Source: Actinomycetota bacterium (GTDB taxonomy: Bacteria; Actinomycetota; Acidimicrobiia; Acidimicrobiales; Ilumatobacteraceae). From it: a DNA stretch of 44,926 bases. This document shows, piece after piece, positions 33,636-44,305 of this stretch. Within the stretch, counting starts at the first letter, position 1. Each line of letters begins with the position of its first letter. The notes under the pieces are model-generated. The model was given only the letters and a program-made list of their open reading frames with translations, ran no database searches and was not told where the DNA came from. The stretch covers positions 1 to 44,926 of the forward strand of contig JACQZX010000130.1 of NCBI GenBank assembly GCA_016213665.1, read 5' to 3'. The position numbers and the translations under genes are program-made.

Positions 33636-35123
33636 GTGCAACGTCGACTCCCCATCTCCCTCGGCCTCCTTGCCATCGTCGCCGCGGCTTGCGGCGGAGC
33701 CAGCCCCGGTGTCACCGCCGTCGGCTCCCAACGCGACGGCGGTGGCCTGATCCCAACGGAATCAACCCAACCCGGCGACACGATCCCGGTCGAACCCACC
33801 TACGAGGTAGTCGATGGTGTTGTCGACTTCGGTGAGGCCGGCCCAACGCACCCCGAATACGACGGTTTTCTCATCGCGGCCTTTAGCGACATCCAGCAGT
33901 TCTGGACGGAAGCCTTCCCCGAGACCTACGGCGCACCCTGGGAACCGCTCACTGGCGGCATCTACGCCGCCTATCCAGGTCGGCAAGCACCCATTCCCGG
34001 CTGCGGCGAGGACGTGTCGAACTACGACGACGTCCAGGGCAACGCGTTCTACTGCATCGACGGCGACTTCATGGCCTACGACGACGGCGAACTGCTGCCC
34101 GGTCTGGTCGGCCTGCTCGGCAAGGAGGCGGTCGCGGTAGCGATCGCGCACGAATTCGGTCACGCGATTCAGGCCCGGGCCGGCGAGTGGCAGAACCCCA
34201 CGATCCTCAAGGAGCAACAGGCCGACTGCTTCGCCGGAGCGTGGAGCGCCCACGCGGCCAGCGGCGGCAGCGACACCATCCACTTCGACGACGCCGACGT
34301 GCGCGCCGGCATGATCGCCATGCTTTACGTACGCGATCCCATCGAAGGTGAAGGACTTGCCGATCCCAACGCACATGGAACCGGATTCGACCGCGTCGGC
34401 GCCTTCCAGGACGGCTTCATCGGCGGGCCGGTCCGTTGCCAACCCTTCTTCACCGAGAACCGCCTCGACGGCCTGGTCGACATCCCCTTCGATTACGAAG
34501 ACCCGAACGCGGGCAACCTCCCACTCGTAGACCCGGCACCTGACCCCACTGATGGCCCCGAGGACATCGTCACCCTGATTCCGCTGAGCCTCGAGTTGTT
34601 CTGGGTTGCGTTAGCGGCCGCCAACGCCGTCACCTTCACACCGCCTACTTTGTCGCCCTTCCCTAACGCCGGACCGTTCCCCTCCTGCGCGGGCATTGAC
34701 GAGGCGGCCTACCCCGACAACGTCGTTTTCTGCCCGGGCGACAACACCATCTATTGGGATCAGGACACGATGCTCGAGCTGTCGCTGAATGCAAACACCG
34801 GTGACATGTCGGTGGGTTATCTGTTCTCCAACGCGTACAGCGAGGCCGTTCAGACTGCCCTGCAAAGCTCGCGCGTTGGCGAGGCACGGGCACTCTTCGA
34901 CGACTGCCTCACCGGAGCCTGGGTGGCGTACATCGTGCCGCCGATCCCCGACGATGGGCGAGAAAGCTTCCTGCAACTGTCGGCGGGAGATCTCGATGAG
35001 GCGATCACGACGGCCATGGGCCGCAGCGATGTCAGCAGCGACACCGACATCGTCGGCAGCGCCTTTGAGAAGATCGACGCGTTCCGCACCGGAGTGTTGG
35101 GCGGACTCAACTCCTGCGTCTGA
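33636..35123 (+). CDS. Secreted zinc metallopeptidase lipoprotein (HEFGH)
   Basis: The product is 495 aa from the GTG at 33636, which directly begins a lipoprotein signal (QRRLPISLGLLAIVAAACGG). After a Thr/Pro linker comes a domain with AIAHEFGHAIQ (His172-Glu173-His176) and, farther on, KEQQADCFAGAWSAH, the layout of neutral zinc metallopeptidases of the YpfJ/PF04228 type. The C-terminal half has a second pattern of similar character (DNTIYWDQDTM, SNAYSEAVQTALQ) and ends LGGLNSCV. Cysteines are numerous, in keeping with an extracellular protein. The substrate is unknown. Confidence 0.85.
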   Translation: MQRRLPISLGLLAIVAAACGGASPGVTAVGSQRDGGGLIPTESTQPGDTIPVEPTYEVVDGVVDFGEAGPTHPEYDGFLIAAFSDIQQFWTEAFPETYGAPWEPLTGGIYAAYPGRQAPIPGCGEDVSNYDDVQGNAFYCIDGDFMAYDDGELLPGLVGLLGKEAVAVAIAHEFGHAIQARAGEWQNPTILKEQQADCFAGAWSAHAASGGSDTIHFDDADVRAGMIAMLYVRDPIEGEGLADPNAHGTGFDRVGAFQDGFIGGPVRCQPFFTENRLDGLVDIPFDYEDPNAGNLPLVDPAPDPTDGPEDIVTLIPLSLELFWVALAAANAVTFTPPTLSPFPNAGPFPSCAGIDEAAYPDNVVFCPGDNTIYWDQDTMLELSLNANTGDMSVGYLFSNAYSEAVQTALQSSRVGEARALFDDCLTGAWVAYIVPPIPDDGRESFLQLSAGDLDEAITTAMGRSDVSSDTDIVGSAFEKIDAFRTGVLGGLNSCV

Positions 35124-35142
35124 CCCGATGATCGGGCTGCAA

Positions 35143-36321
35143 TCAGGGTGCTGATGAGGATGTAGACGTCGGCGTGCTGGTGGTAGTAGTTGTCGTTGAG
35201 GTAGTGGTAGTGCTGACGACTGTCGTTGTTGTGGCTACCGGCGTGGTAGTGGCCGGTACGGTCGTGGAAGTGCTGGTGGTCGACGTTGTCGCTGCCGGGT
35301 TCGGATAGTTGAACGGCGGCGTGCGGTCGGCCTTGGTCTGCTCCTCGGGCTCCTTGACGCCATCCCAGACATAAACCTTGTCGCCATTGGCCACCAGGCT
35401 CGGGAAGTAGTCGGCAATGTCCATGTGCAACCGAATGCAGCCATGCGATGCAGGTGTCAGCGGCACGTTCCTGGAGCCGTGCACGGCAATTCCGTAGTTG
35501 AAGTAGACAGGGTTCCACATGCTGCCGAGCGCACCGATGCGTTCGCCGGCGACGCGTCGGTAGAACTTGAACACGCCACCGGGGGTTTTGGATACGCCGC
35601 AGATGTCTTTCTCGATGGGAACTGCCAGCGGTTGGCCGAACTCGTCGGTGTTGTACTTGGCGATCTCACACCAGGTTTCGCCCGTACCCGAGGAGATGTG
35701 CGCGATCAGAACGGGTATGTCGTTGGTGAACACGATGCCGACCTGCTTGTCGAGAAAGATCTCCATGTGAGTTTTGCCCTCGCCCACTTCGCGCAGCGGT
35801 TGCACGGCGATCGGATCCTGCATGCGCTGCCACATCTCGTTGGTCAAGATGCCGGTCGCCTCCGCCGACGGGGTACCCAGAATCAACTTCTCGAACGCCC
35901 ACAGCGCCTGCTGTGTCAGTCGACCGAACGAGCCGTCGGGATCGCCTGGGTCGAAGCCCAACTCCTTGAGCCGTAGCTGCAAGTTGACGACTTCCGGGCC
36001 GGACGACTTGTACTTCAGCGACGCCGACAGTTGCGTCTTGACGACCGCGGGATCGGTGGGGGCGACCACCAGCGGCTGCGTACTTGGCGGCACCGTGAGC
36101 GACGAGTCGACATCGCCAGGGTTGTCGCGGATGGTGCTACTGCTGGCTGTGCTGGTTGCCGCCAAGATGGCACCGCTCGTCGTGCTGTCGTCGGCGGAAC
36201 TGGTGCGCCCAGGCGAGTTGCCGCCGATCGAGCCGACGGAAACTACCAAGGCCAGCGCCGCCGCCGAGCCGATGGCGGGCGTCCAGCGACGCAGATGATG
36301 GATCGGCCGGCTAGCAATCAT
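35143..36321 (-). CDS. L,D-transpeptidase with peptidoglycan-binding domain (copy 1)
   Basis: This 392-aa wall enzyme has an N-terminal membrane anchor (about residues 14-33), a Ser/Thr-rich stalk, a PG-binding-1 domain (VVNLQLRLKELGFDPGDPDG to QALWAFEK) and a YkuD catalytic domain. His281 and HGC in ASHGCIRL (His293, Cys295, Arg297) form the active site. The last about 50 residues are almost pure Thr/Ser/Val/Pro. YkuD enzymes make 3-3 cross-links or attach proteins to peptidoglycan. The next gene is a close paralogue, so the pair arose by tandem duplication. Confidence 0.93.
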   Translation of the reverse strand: MIASRPIHHLRRWTPAIGSAAALALVVSVGSIGGNSPGRTSSADDSTTSGAILAATSTASSSTIRDNPGDVDSSLTVPPSTQPLVVAPTDPAVVKTQLSASLKYKSSGPEVVNLQLRLKELGFDPGDPDGSFGRLTQQALWAFEKLILGTPSAEATGILTNEMWQRMQDPIAVQPLREVGEGKTHMEIFLDKQVGIVFTNDIPVLIAHISSGTGETWCEIAKYNTDEFGQPLAVPIEKDICGVSKTPGGVFKFYRRVAGERIGALGSMWNPVYFNYGIAVHGSRNVPLTPASHGCIRLHMDIADYFPSLVANGDKVYVWDGVKEPEEQTKADRTPPFNYPNPAATTSTTSTSTTVPATTTPVATTTTVVSTTTTSTTTTTTSTPTSTSSSAP

Positions 36322-36336
36322 TGCTGCCAGTGGGTG

Positions 36337-37542
36337 TCACGGACCCGGGGGCGCTGCCGTGGTGGTTGTCGCCGACACCGTCGTGGTGGCGGCGACCGTC
36401 GTGGTCGTGGTGGCAGCAACGGTCGTGGCCGACTTGACGGTGGTCACAGTGGTGCTGGTGGAGGTCGTCGCCGCCGGATTCGGGTAGTTGCCCGGCGGAG
36501 TCTTCTCCTTCTTGGAGTACTCCTCGGGCTCCCGGATGCCATCCCACACGTAGACCCGATCCTTGTTCTGCACGAGTGTGGGGAAGTAGTCGGCGATGAA
36601 GTTCGGAATACGAATGCAGCCATGCGATGCGGGAGTCAACGGCACCTTGTCGGCACCGTGCACGGCGATGCCGTAGTTGAAGAAGACCGGGTTCCACATA
36701 CCGCCCAACGGGCCGAGCCGGGTGCCCTCGTAGCGGTTGTAGAAGGAGAACTCGCCGCCAGGGGTCTTCGATTCACCACATTCGTCAACCGTGCGCGGTT
36801 CCGGCAGCGGATCGCCCTTGGCATCGATGCTGTAGGTGAGGATCTCGCACCATGTCTCGTTGCTTCCTGAGGAGATGTGCGTGATCAGCACCGGCTTGTC
36901 TTCGGTGAAAACAATCGCAACCTGCTCGGGCAAGTAGATCTCCATGTGCGTCGGCCGTTGCCCGTAGGTCACGGCCTTCGGCCGGCGAGGCTTGATCTCG
37001 ATCGGATCCTGCATGAGCTGCCACATCTCGTTGGTCACTTTGCCGGTGGCCTCCGCGGACGGCGTGCCGAGCACGAGTTTCTCGAACGCCCATACCGCCG
37101 TGCGCGTGCCCGAGCCGAAGTAGCCATCGGGAGGCCCGGGATCGAAGCCGAGCTCTTTGAGCCGGTTCTGCAGTGCTACCACGGCAAGACCCGAGGAGTT
37201 GTACTTGAGCGTCTCCACCAGCGATGTCTTGTCGACCGCCGGATCGGTAGGAATCACAATCTGCTGTTGCGTGTTGGCGGGGGCCGTCACCGAGTCGTCG
37301 ACCAACCCGTAATTGGTGTCGACGGTGTCACTGCCGCTGGCCTTGTCGTCGCTGCCACCGGTGAAACCCACGAACACCACCACCGCAAGTACGGCAGCGG
37401 ACGCGATAGCCGGCGTCCACCGACCCATCGGCGAAGGCCGCCCGGTGCGGGCAGGGCGCGGTGCCGGCCGCGTCTGCCGGGGCGCGCCGGACTGTGGACG
37501 CCGTTGGGGGTTCGGGCGAGAGTTGGGTTGGCGGGTGGTCAC
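36337..37542 (-). CDS. L,D-transpeptidase with peptidoglycan-binding domain (copy 2)
   Basis: A 401-aa paralogue of the following gene, with the same layout: a longer Arg/Pro/Gln-rich cytoplasmic start (about 38 residues), a membrane segment (about 44-61), a PG-binding domain (VVALQNRLKELGFDPGPPDG), YkuD with ASHGCIRI (His307, Cys309, Arg311), then a Thr/Val/Ala tail ending APPGP. Shared blocks such as NEMWQ-x-MQDPI, SSG-x-x-ETWCEI and PLTPASHGCIR show recent common origin. The GTG start is preceded by CGGAG. The first gene in transcription order, it probably drives its neighbour, 15 bp away. Confidence 0.93.
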   Translation of the reverse strand: MTTRQPNSRPNPQRRPQSGAPRQTRPAPRPARTGRPSPMGRWTPAIASAAVLAVVVFVGFTGGSDDKASGSDTVDTNYGLVDDSVTAPANTQQQIVIPTDPAVDKTSLVETLKYNSSGLAVVALQNRLKELGFDPGPPDGYFGSGTRTAVWAFEKLVLGTPSAEATGKVTNEMWQLMQDPIEIKPRRPKAVTYGQRPTHMEIYLPEQVAIVFTEDKPVLITHISSGSNETWCEILTYSIDAKGDPLPEPRTVDECGESKTPGGEFSFYNRYEGTRLGPLGGMWNPVFFNYGIAVHGADKVPLTPASHGCIRIPNFIADYFPTLVQNKDRVYVWDGIREPEEYSKKEKTPPGNYPNPAATTSTSTTVTTVKSATTVAATTTTTVAATTTVSATTTTAAPPGP

Positions 37543-37572
37543 GAGAACTCCGGGGGAAAACGGACGACCGGA

Positions 37573-37578
37573 ATTCTA
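37573..37578 (-). promoter_or_regulatory. Possible extended -10 (TGGTAGAAT) for the L,D-transpeptidase pair
   Basis: On the minus strand TGG-TAGAAT ends about 30 nt before the GTG start of copy 2. TAGAAT matches TATAAT at 5 of 6 positions and is preceded by an extended TGn. No good -35 is visible. Confidence 0.3.
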
Positions 37579-37602
37579 CCAAGCGCAAACGCAACTGTGG
37601 GT

Positions 37603-38358
37603 TCAGGCCGCCGTATCGGTGAGTGGCTGCAGACCGCGCAGTTCCTTGCGCAGGGCCAACATTTCGCGGATGATGGTTCGGATCACCGAAGCCGAGGCCA
37701 ACGTGCTTTCCCCGCGGGTTCTCGGGAAATAGTCGACTCCGAACTGGATGACGTCGAAGCCCAGCTTCTTGGCCCGAATGATCAGTTCTGCGTCGATGAA
37801 GGAACCCTCGCTCTGCAGCGAGATGTGCTCGAAGATGCTAGTTCTGCACAGTTTGAAGGCAAAGTTGATGTCGCGCAGGCGCACTCCGAACAGGCTCCTG
37901 ATCAAGATGTTGTAGAAGAAGGTGTAGATCGCGCGGCTTCTGCCCTCGCCGGTGCGGTCGTGTCGATAGGCGCTGACGATGTCGGCCTCATACGAGCGCA
38001 ACAGCCGAACGGCGCGGCTGACCTCGGCCATGTCGAAGGGCAGATCGGCGTCGCTGTAGAGCACGATGTCGCCGGTGGCCGTGGCGAAGCCGGTCTTGAT
38101 CGACCCGCCCAGCTTGCGGTTCGCCGGATGATGAACGACCACGATGTGTGGATCGGATGCCGCCAGGGCATCAGCCATCGCCGGAGTGTTGTCGGTGCTG
38201 GCATCGTCGACGACGATCAGCTCGTAGTCGAGTATCTCGCCACGCTCGCACAGCAGTTCACATACCTGCTTGGCATATCCGATAGCGCGATCGATGTAGG
38301 CCTCCTCGTTCCACATCGGGAAGAAGATGCTGAGTTTGCGAAATGGAACGACTCTCAC
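37603..38358 (-). CDS. GT2-family glycosyltransferase
   Basis: A 251-aa GT-A fold enzyme, start GTG at 38358 (RVVPFRKLSIFFPMWNEEAY follows). The nucleotide-sugar site shows VVDDASTDNT (residues about 48-57) and the metal-binding YSDADLP. HPANRKLGGSIKTGF resembles the family of dolichol- or polyprenyl-phosphate glycosyltransferases such as DPM1/ArnC-like proteins. C-terminal membrane helices of ArnC-type proteins are absent. The likely product is a lipid-linked sugar used in envelope glycan or protein glycosylation. The longer reading upstream to 38532 crosses the divergent gene and is not used. Confidence 0.88.
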   Translation of the reverse strand: MRVVPFRKLSIFFPMWNEEAYIDRAIGYAKQVCELLCERGEILDYELIVVDDASTDNTPAMADALAASDPHIVVVHHPANRKLGGSIKTGFATATGDIVLYSDADLPFDMAEVSRAVRLLRSYEADIVSAYRHDRTGEGRSRAIYTFFYNILIRSLFGVRLRDINFAFKLCRTSIFEHISLQSEGSFIDAELIIRAKKLGFDVIQFGVDYFPRTRGESTLASASVIRTIIREMLALRKELRGLQPLTDTAA

Positions 38359-38430
38359 GAGGGCAACGCTACTTGTAGGACCGCCGACAGCACCGTGACC
38401 GTGAGCCGCGCCCGGTAACGTCACAGCGCA

Positions 38431-40249
<1,819 letters not shown>

Positions 40250-40255
40250 CCCGCC

Positions 40256-41341
40256 TCAGAGTCGGTCGATGATCGCCGCGACCAGTCGGGCGCGATCGAC
40301 CAAGGCGTCGACGAGCACGTACTCGTGATCGGCGTGGGCGCCACCGCCGATCGCACCTAAGCCGTCGAGAGTCGGCACCCCACGGGCAGCGGTGAAGTTG
40401 CCGTCGCTGCCGCCGCCGACCGCGACGCCGAACACCTTGCGAAGGCCGCTGGCTGCCGCCGCGGCTACCGCAATCGGGAACAGCGTGGCCGACGCCGAGG
40501 CGGGCATCGGGGGACGGTTGATGCCGCCGAAGACTTCGATCTTGGCGCCGGGCACGGAGGTCGTGAGCGATGCGAAGAGACCTTCCAGTCTTTCCTTCTC
40601 ACCAGGCTGCTCGACTCGCACGTCGACGCGCACCCGGGCCTCGGCGGGCACGACGTTGTCGACGGTGCCGGCGGCGGCGACCGTCGGCGTGACGGTGGTG
40701 GCCGCCGCGGGATCACCGAAGGTGGCTATGCGCGTGATCAGTTCGGCAGCGGCGACGAGTGCGTTGACGCCCTTTTCGGGCTCGAGCCCGGCATGGGCAG
40801 CTTTGCCGTGCACGACAACTTCGAACGTGCCTGTGCCCTTGCGCGCCGTCTTCAGCGCGCCACCATCCGCGCTGGGTTCGAAGACCAATACGTTGCCGCA
40901 GGCGATCGCTCGTTGCTCGATCAGGTCGCGACTGCTTTCGCTGCCCACTTCCTCATCACTGGTGATCAGGATCTCCACGCCACCCCGATCCGCGAGAGCG
41001 GCAACTGCGTGAACCGCGAGAACTATTCCTGCCTTCATGTCGAATACGCCGGGTCCGGTTGCCTTGCCCTCGCGGATCGCGAAAGGGCGGGCGGCGCAGG
41101 TGCCGACAGGGAAGACCGTGTCGTGATGACCGACGATCAGGGCGCGAGGCGACCCGCCTGCGCTCCAATGCACATGAGGGCCGGCAGCTCCGTCGATCAC
41201 CCGCGCCGGCGAACCCAACCGGCGCTCGATGATGCCGGCGACGGCGTTTGCCGACGCCGTCAGCCGCGCTACGTCGAACGACGGTGATTCGGTGTTAACC
41301 AGCAGCTCCAGGTCGGCGAGCATGGCTTCCAGATCGATCAT
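40256..41341 (-). CDS. M20 family metallopeptidase (carboxypeptidase G2-like)
   Basis: A 361-aa zinc exopeptidase. Ligands and base are in VGHHDTVFP (His72, Asp74), FDMKAG (Asp101), SDEEVGS (Glu130/Glu131) and AHADHEYV near the C terminus. A dimerisation domain (about residues 170-280) carries HGKAAHAGLEPEKGVNA. The layout fits CPG2/glutamate carboxypeptidase and ArgE/DapE relatives. The argG stop is 6 bp away, convergent, so an arginine pathway link through an ArgE-like step is possible but unsupported by regulation. The ATG is at 41341. Confidence 0.92.
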   Translation of the reverse strand: MIDLEAMLADLELLVNTESPSFDVARLTASANAVAGIIERRLGSPARVIDGAAGPHVHWSAGGSPRALIVGHHDTVFPVGTCAARPFAIREGKATGPGVFDMKAGIVLAVHAVAALADRGGVEILITSDEEVGSESSRDLIEQRAIACGNVLVFEPSADGGALKTARKGTGTFEVVVHGKAAHAGLEPEKGVNALVAAAELITRIATFGDPAAATTVTPTVAAAGTVDNVVPAEARVRVDVRVEQPGEKERLEGLFASLTTSVPGAKIEVFGGINRPPMPASASATLFPIAVAAAAASGLRKVFGVAVGGGSDGNFTAARGVPTLDGLGAIGGGAHADHEYVLVDALVDRARLVAAIIDRL

Positions 41342-41428
41342 GTCTTCCAGTCTGCCCGGTGAAGCCTGGTGGCGATAACACCACGTGCGAACGGGCGACG
41401 CATCTCGAGATTGTGGTCGAATAGGCGA

Positions 41429-42250
41429 ATGAACCGGCGAGAAGAGTTGGCAGCGTTCCTGCGCACTCGCCGGGAGGCGCTGCTGCCCAACGATGTCGGG
41501 CTGCCCGCTGGCCGAGCGCGACGAACACCTGGGCTGCGCCGCGAGGAGATCGCCCTGTTGGCCGGTGTTTCCGTTACCTGGTACACCTGGCTCGAGCAGG
41601 GCCGACCAATCAACGCATCGATCGACGTTCTCGAAGCACTCGCACGCAGCCTGCGACTCGATGATGCCCAACGGCAACATCTTCTCGCGCTGGCAACACG
41701 AACGTCAGGCGAACCGACCCCGGAAATCGAGGACGCACCCGACGCGCTGGTTCGTCTCATCGAATCGATGAATCCGGCACCTGCGTATGTATTGGGACCA
41801 AGGTGGGAGTTCCTCGCCTGGAACCGTTCCCAATCGCGGCTGTACCCGATGATCGACCGTCTGGCGCCGGAGAACCGAAATCTTCTGTGGGTAATCTTCG
41901 CCGAGCCGACCGCTCGCGAGTTGGTCACCGATTGGAACGTGCAGGCCCGGCGCATTCTCGCCGAGTTCCGCGCCGGTACCGCCAGTTTGCGGACCGACCC
42001 GAAAGTGATCGCGCTCGTCAAGCATCTTCACGCGGCCAGCGCAGAGTTCACCTCGCTGTGGGCGCAAGTCGACGTCGCCCAGTTTCAAACAAGGGTCCGC
42101 CACTATCACCACCCACGCGCCGGCGACCTCGCCTTCGAGTACCAACAACTGACGCCGAGTGAGTGGCCGGGGTTGAAGGTCGTCTGCCAACTTCCGGTTC
42201 CCGGCGACGACAGTGCCGAGCGTTTAGCTGCCTGGCGCAGCTTCGCCTGA
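41429..42250 (+). CDS. XRE-family regulator with MmyB-like ligand domain
   Basis: The product is 273 aa from the ATG at 41429. The N-terminal helix-turn-helix (RRTPGLRREEIALLAGVSVT, WYTWLEQGR, about residues 31-60) is followed by a large C-terminal domain with NPAPAYVLGPRWEFLAWN and FQTRVRHYHHPRAGDLAFEY, matching MmyB/PAS-like ligand-binding domains. Such regulators often control a divergent oxidoreductase or hydrolase. Here the nearest divergent gene is the M20 peptidase (87 bp between starts), which is its likely target by inference. The gene's last 27 bases overlap the convergent sulP. Confidence 0.92.
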   Translation: MNRREELAAFLRTRREALLPNDVGLPAGRARRTPGLRREEIALLAGVSVTWYTWLEQGRPINASIDVLEALARSLRLDDAQRQHLLALATRTSGEPTPEIEDAPDALVRLIESMNPAPAYVLGPRWEFLAWNRSQSRLYPMIDRLAPENRNLLWVIFAEPTARELVTDWNVQARRILAEFRAGTASLRTDPKVIALVKHLHAASAEFTSLWAQVDVAQFQTRVRHYHHPRAGDLAFEYQQLTPSEWPGLKVVCQLPVPGDDSAERLAAWRSFA

Positions 42251-43891
42251 TCTTGCCAGATGCATATGAGCATGCGCGACTGCGTCGTCGAGTGTGTCGA
42301 ACAGGTGGCGTTCGTGGGCGAGCCGGTCGAGAGTGCCGACCGCTTCGAGAATTCGCCGATGGTGCGGTCGCACGCCTTTGAGCAACACCGTTATTCCGCG
42401 CGATTCGAGTTCCTCGACGATCTGACCTAGGGCTTGAGCGCCGGTGGCGTCGAGCGACTGCATTTGAGACAGCCGCAGGATCATTACGCGAACGTCGCTG
42501 ATCGAGGTGAGTTCGGTGAGGAACCGGTGGGCAGCTCCGAAGAACAGGGAGCCGTCGATGCGGTAGACGACGATGTGATCGCGCTTCAGCGTTGCCTCGT
42601 CGCTGCCCTCGAAGCGATCGTCGGCTGGTAATGGCTCGCGTTCGGCTTCACTGCTGCGAGCGACATGCCGCAATGCCAGGAAGCCGGCGACCATTACGCC
42701 GATCTCGACGGCGAGGATGAGATCGAAAGCCACGGTCGCAACCGCCGTCGCCACGAGCACCATTGCGTCTGAGCGAGTCGACCGCACAACTGCTCGAACG
42801 TTGTGCACCTCGACCATCCGAACTGCAGTAACCATCAGGACTCCACCGAGAGCCGCGAGCGGGATCTCCGAGACGAGTCCGCCGGCGAAGAAGACCACCA
42901 GCACGAGCACGATCGCGTGGACCACCGCCGAAACACGAGTGCGCGCGCCGGCACGCACGTTGACGGCAGTGCGGGCGATCGCTCCCGTCGCGGGCATGCC
43001 ACCGAACAGGGGCGAGGCGAGATTGGCGAGCCCCTGACCGAACAGCTCACGGTCGGGATCGTGGCGCCCGGCATTGGCCATTCCATCGGCGACCTTCGCC
43101 GACAGCAGGCTCTCGATCGCGGCCAGGATGGCCACGGCGAATCCGGCCGATAGCAGATCGCGGACCTGCGAGAACGACGTATCGGGAATCGACGGCAACG
43201 GCAACGAGTCGGGCAGCGAACCGATGCGCACGACATCGAGCGAGGCGGCTTGCGCCACAACTGTTGCCGCCACGACCGCCAACAGCGAGGCCGGCAGCGA
43301 CTGGCGGATCCGTGGGAAAACGACCATCACGGCAACCACCAAGGCAACAAGCATCACAGCCTGCATGTTTCCGGCGTCCAACGATCTGCGCACGGCTCGA
43401 GCCGCCACGGCAGCCGTGTTCTCACCTTCCGGCTTGGGCACACCGAGCGCAGTGGGAACCTGTTGCAGGAAGATGATGAGGGCGATGCCGATCGTGAACC
43501 CCTCGACGACGGGCCATGGCATGTACTCCAGATAGCGGCCTACGCGGGCGACCGCCGCCACGATGCACAGCAGGCCGGCGATCAACCCGACGATGAAGAC
43601 CGACTCGCGGCCGTAACGGGCGACAAGCGGCACCAACACGACGGTCATCGCACCGGTCGGGCCCGATACCTGCACGTTCGACCCGCCGAACAGGCCGGCG
43701 ACAAGTCCGGCGACGATCGCTGTGATCAGACCGGCATTGGCGCCAAGACCGGTCGTGATTCCGAATGCCAGGGCCAATGGCAGCGCGACAACCCCGACGG
43801 TGAGTCCTGCCACAACGTCGGTCTTCCACGACTGTTGAAAACCGGCATAGTCGCTGCGTCGAGGTAGCAGCCCCGTCAGCCGACCCTTCAT
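42224..43891 (-). CDS. SulP-family anion transporter with STAS domain
   Basis: This 555-aa inner-membrane carrier has about 12 to 14 helices and a C-terminal STAS domain (about residues 430-540; ILRLSQMQSLDATGAQAL). The N-terminal block DVVAGLTVGVVALPLALAF and GLFGGSNVQVSGPTGAMTVV are SulP signatures. Members carry sulfate, bicarbonate or other anions, and the substrate here is open. Upstream lies a 14-bp tandem repeat with two short reading frames ahead of the ATG. It converges on the XRE gene (27-bp overlap). Confidence 0.93.
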   Translation of the reverse strand: MKGRLTGLLPRRSDYAGFQQSWKTDVVAGLTVGVVALPLALAFGITTGLGANAGLITAIVAGLVAGLFGGSNVQVSGPTGAMTVVLVPLVARYGRESVFIVGLIAGLLCIVAAVARVGRYLEYMPWPVVEGFTIGIALIIFLQQVPTALGVPKPEGENTAAVAARAVRRSLDAGNMQAVMLVALVVAVMVVFPRIRQSLPASLLAVVAATVVAQAASLDVVRIGSLPDSLPLPSIPDTSFSQVRDLLSAGFAVAILAAIESLLSAKVADGMANAGRHDPDRELFGQGLANLASPLFGGMPATGAIARTAVNVRAGARTRVSAVVHAIVLVLVVFFAGGLVSEIPLAALGGVLMVTAVRMVEVHNVRAVVRSTRSDAMVLVATAVATVAFDLILAVEIGVMVAGFLALRHVARSSEAEREPLPADDRFEGSDEATLKRDHIVVYRIDGSLFFGAAHRFLTELTSISDVRVMILRLSQMQSLDATGAQALGQIVEELESRGITVLLKGVRPHHRRILEAVGTLDRLAHERHLFDTLDDAVAHAHMHLARSGEAAPGS

Positions 43892-43927
43892 GTCAGGACC
43901 GTCATGTCAGGACCGTCATGTCAGGAC
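43889..43927. repeat. 14-bp tandem repeat (2.8 copies) at the sulP start
   Basis: CATGTCAGGACCGT occurs at 43889-43902 and 43903-43916, and 11 bases of a third copy run to 43927. On the minus strand each copy supplies an ATG: two start MTVLT-stop mini-frames (43919-43902, 43905-43888) and the last is the sulP start. The VOC gene stop (43923-43921) also lies in it. Confidence 0.9.
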
Positions 43928-44280
43928 ACGACGAGACAGAACTCGTTGCCTTCGGGGTCTTGCATCGTCACCCAGTGGAGACCGAACTCTTCGCGGCGCG
44001 CAACCCGGGTGGCACCCAACGCTTCGATCCTCGCAGCCTCGGCATCCACGTCGGCGACATGAAAGTCGATGTGCAATCGATTCTTCGCAGCCTTCGCCTC
44101 GGGTACGCGCTGCAGCAACAACTTCGGCATCTTGTCGGCGGGATCGCCAAGCGAGTGGTATTGGGCGACACCGCCTTGGTGCTTGTAACCGAACGCTTCG
44201 CACCAGAACGTGGTCTGCCGATCGAGGTCGAGAACGTCGAGCGTCAGTACCAGATAGTCGACCCTTGGAGAAGAAGCCAC
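43921..44280 (-). CDS. VOC (glyoxalase/bleomycin-resistance-like) family protein
   Basis: A 119-aa protein from the GTG at 44280 (ASSPRVDYLVLTLDVLDLDR). An ATG at 44307 would add nine residues and overlap the divergent prfC start, so I prefer the GTG. The paired beta-alpha-beta-beta-beta modules are visible, with a metal-site pattern His in NRLHIDFHVADVD and Glu in MQDPEGNEFCLV near the C terminus. The VOC superfamily includes glyoxalases, dioxygenases and antibiotic-binding proteins; no specific function can be assigned. It directly precedes sulP in the transcript. Confidence 0.85.
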   Translation of the reverse strand: MASSPRVDYLVLTLDVLDLDRQTTFWCEAFGYKHQGGVAQYHSLGDPADKMPKLLLQRVPEAKAAKNRLHIDFHVADVDAEAARIEALGATRVARREEFGLHWVTMQDPEGNEFCLVVS

Positions 44281-44305
44281 GACACAACGATAACCTCGAC
44301 CGGCC

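Noticed and set aside
35160-35300. Thr/Ser-codon repeats as a microsatellite or structural element
   Set aside because: The repeated GTGGT/GTAGT-like pattern is explained by codons of the Thr-rich protein tail on the minus strand.
36877-38418. Long plus-strand open frame (513 codons) opposite the transpeptidase and GT2 genes
   Set aside because: Complement shadow of two well-supported genes; no motif and atypical composition.
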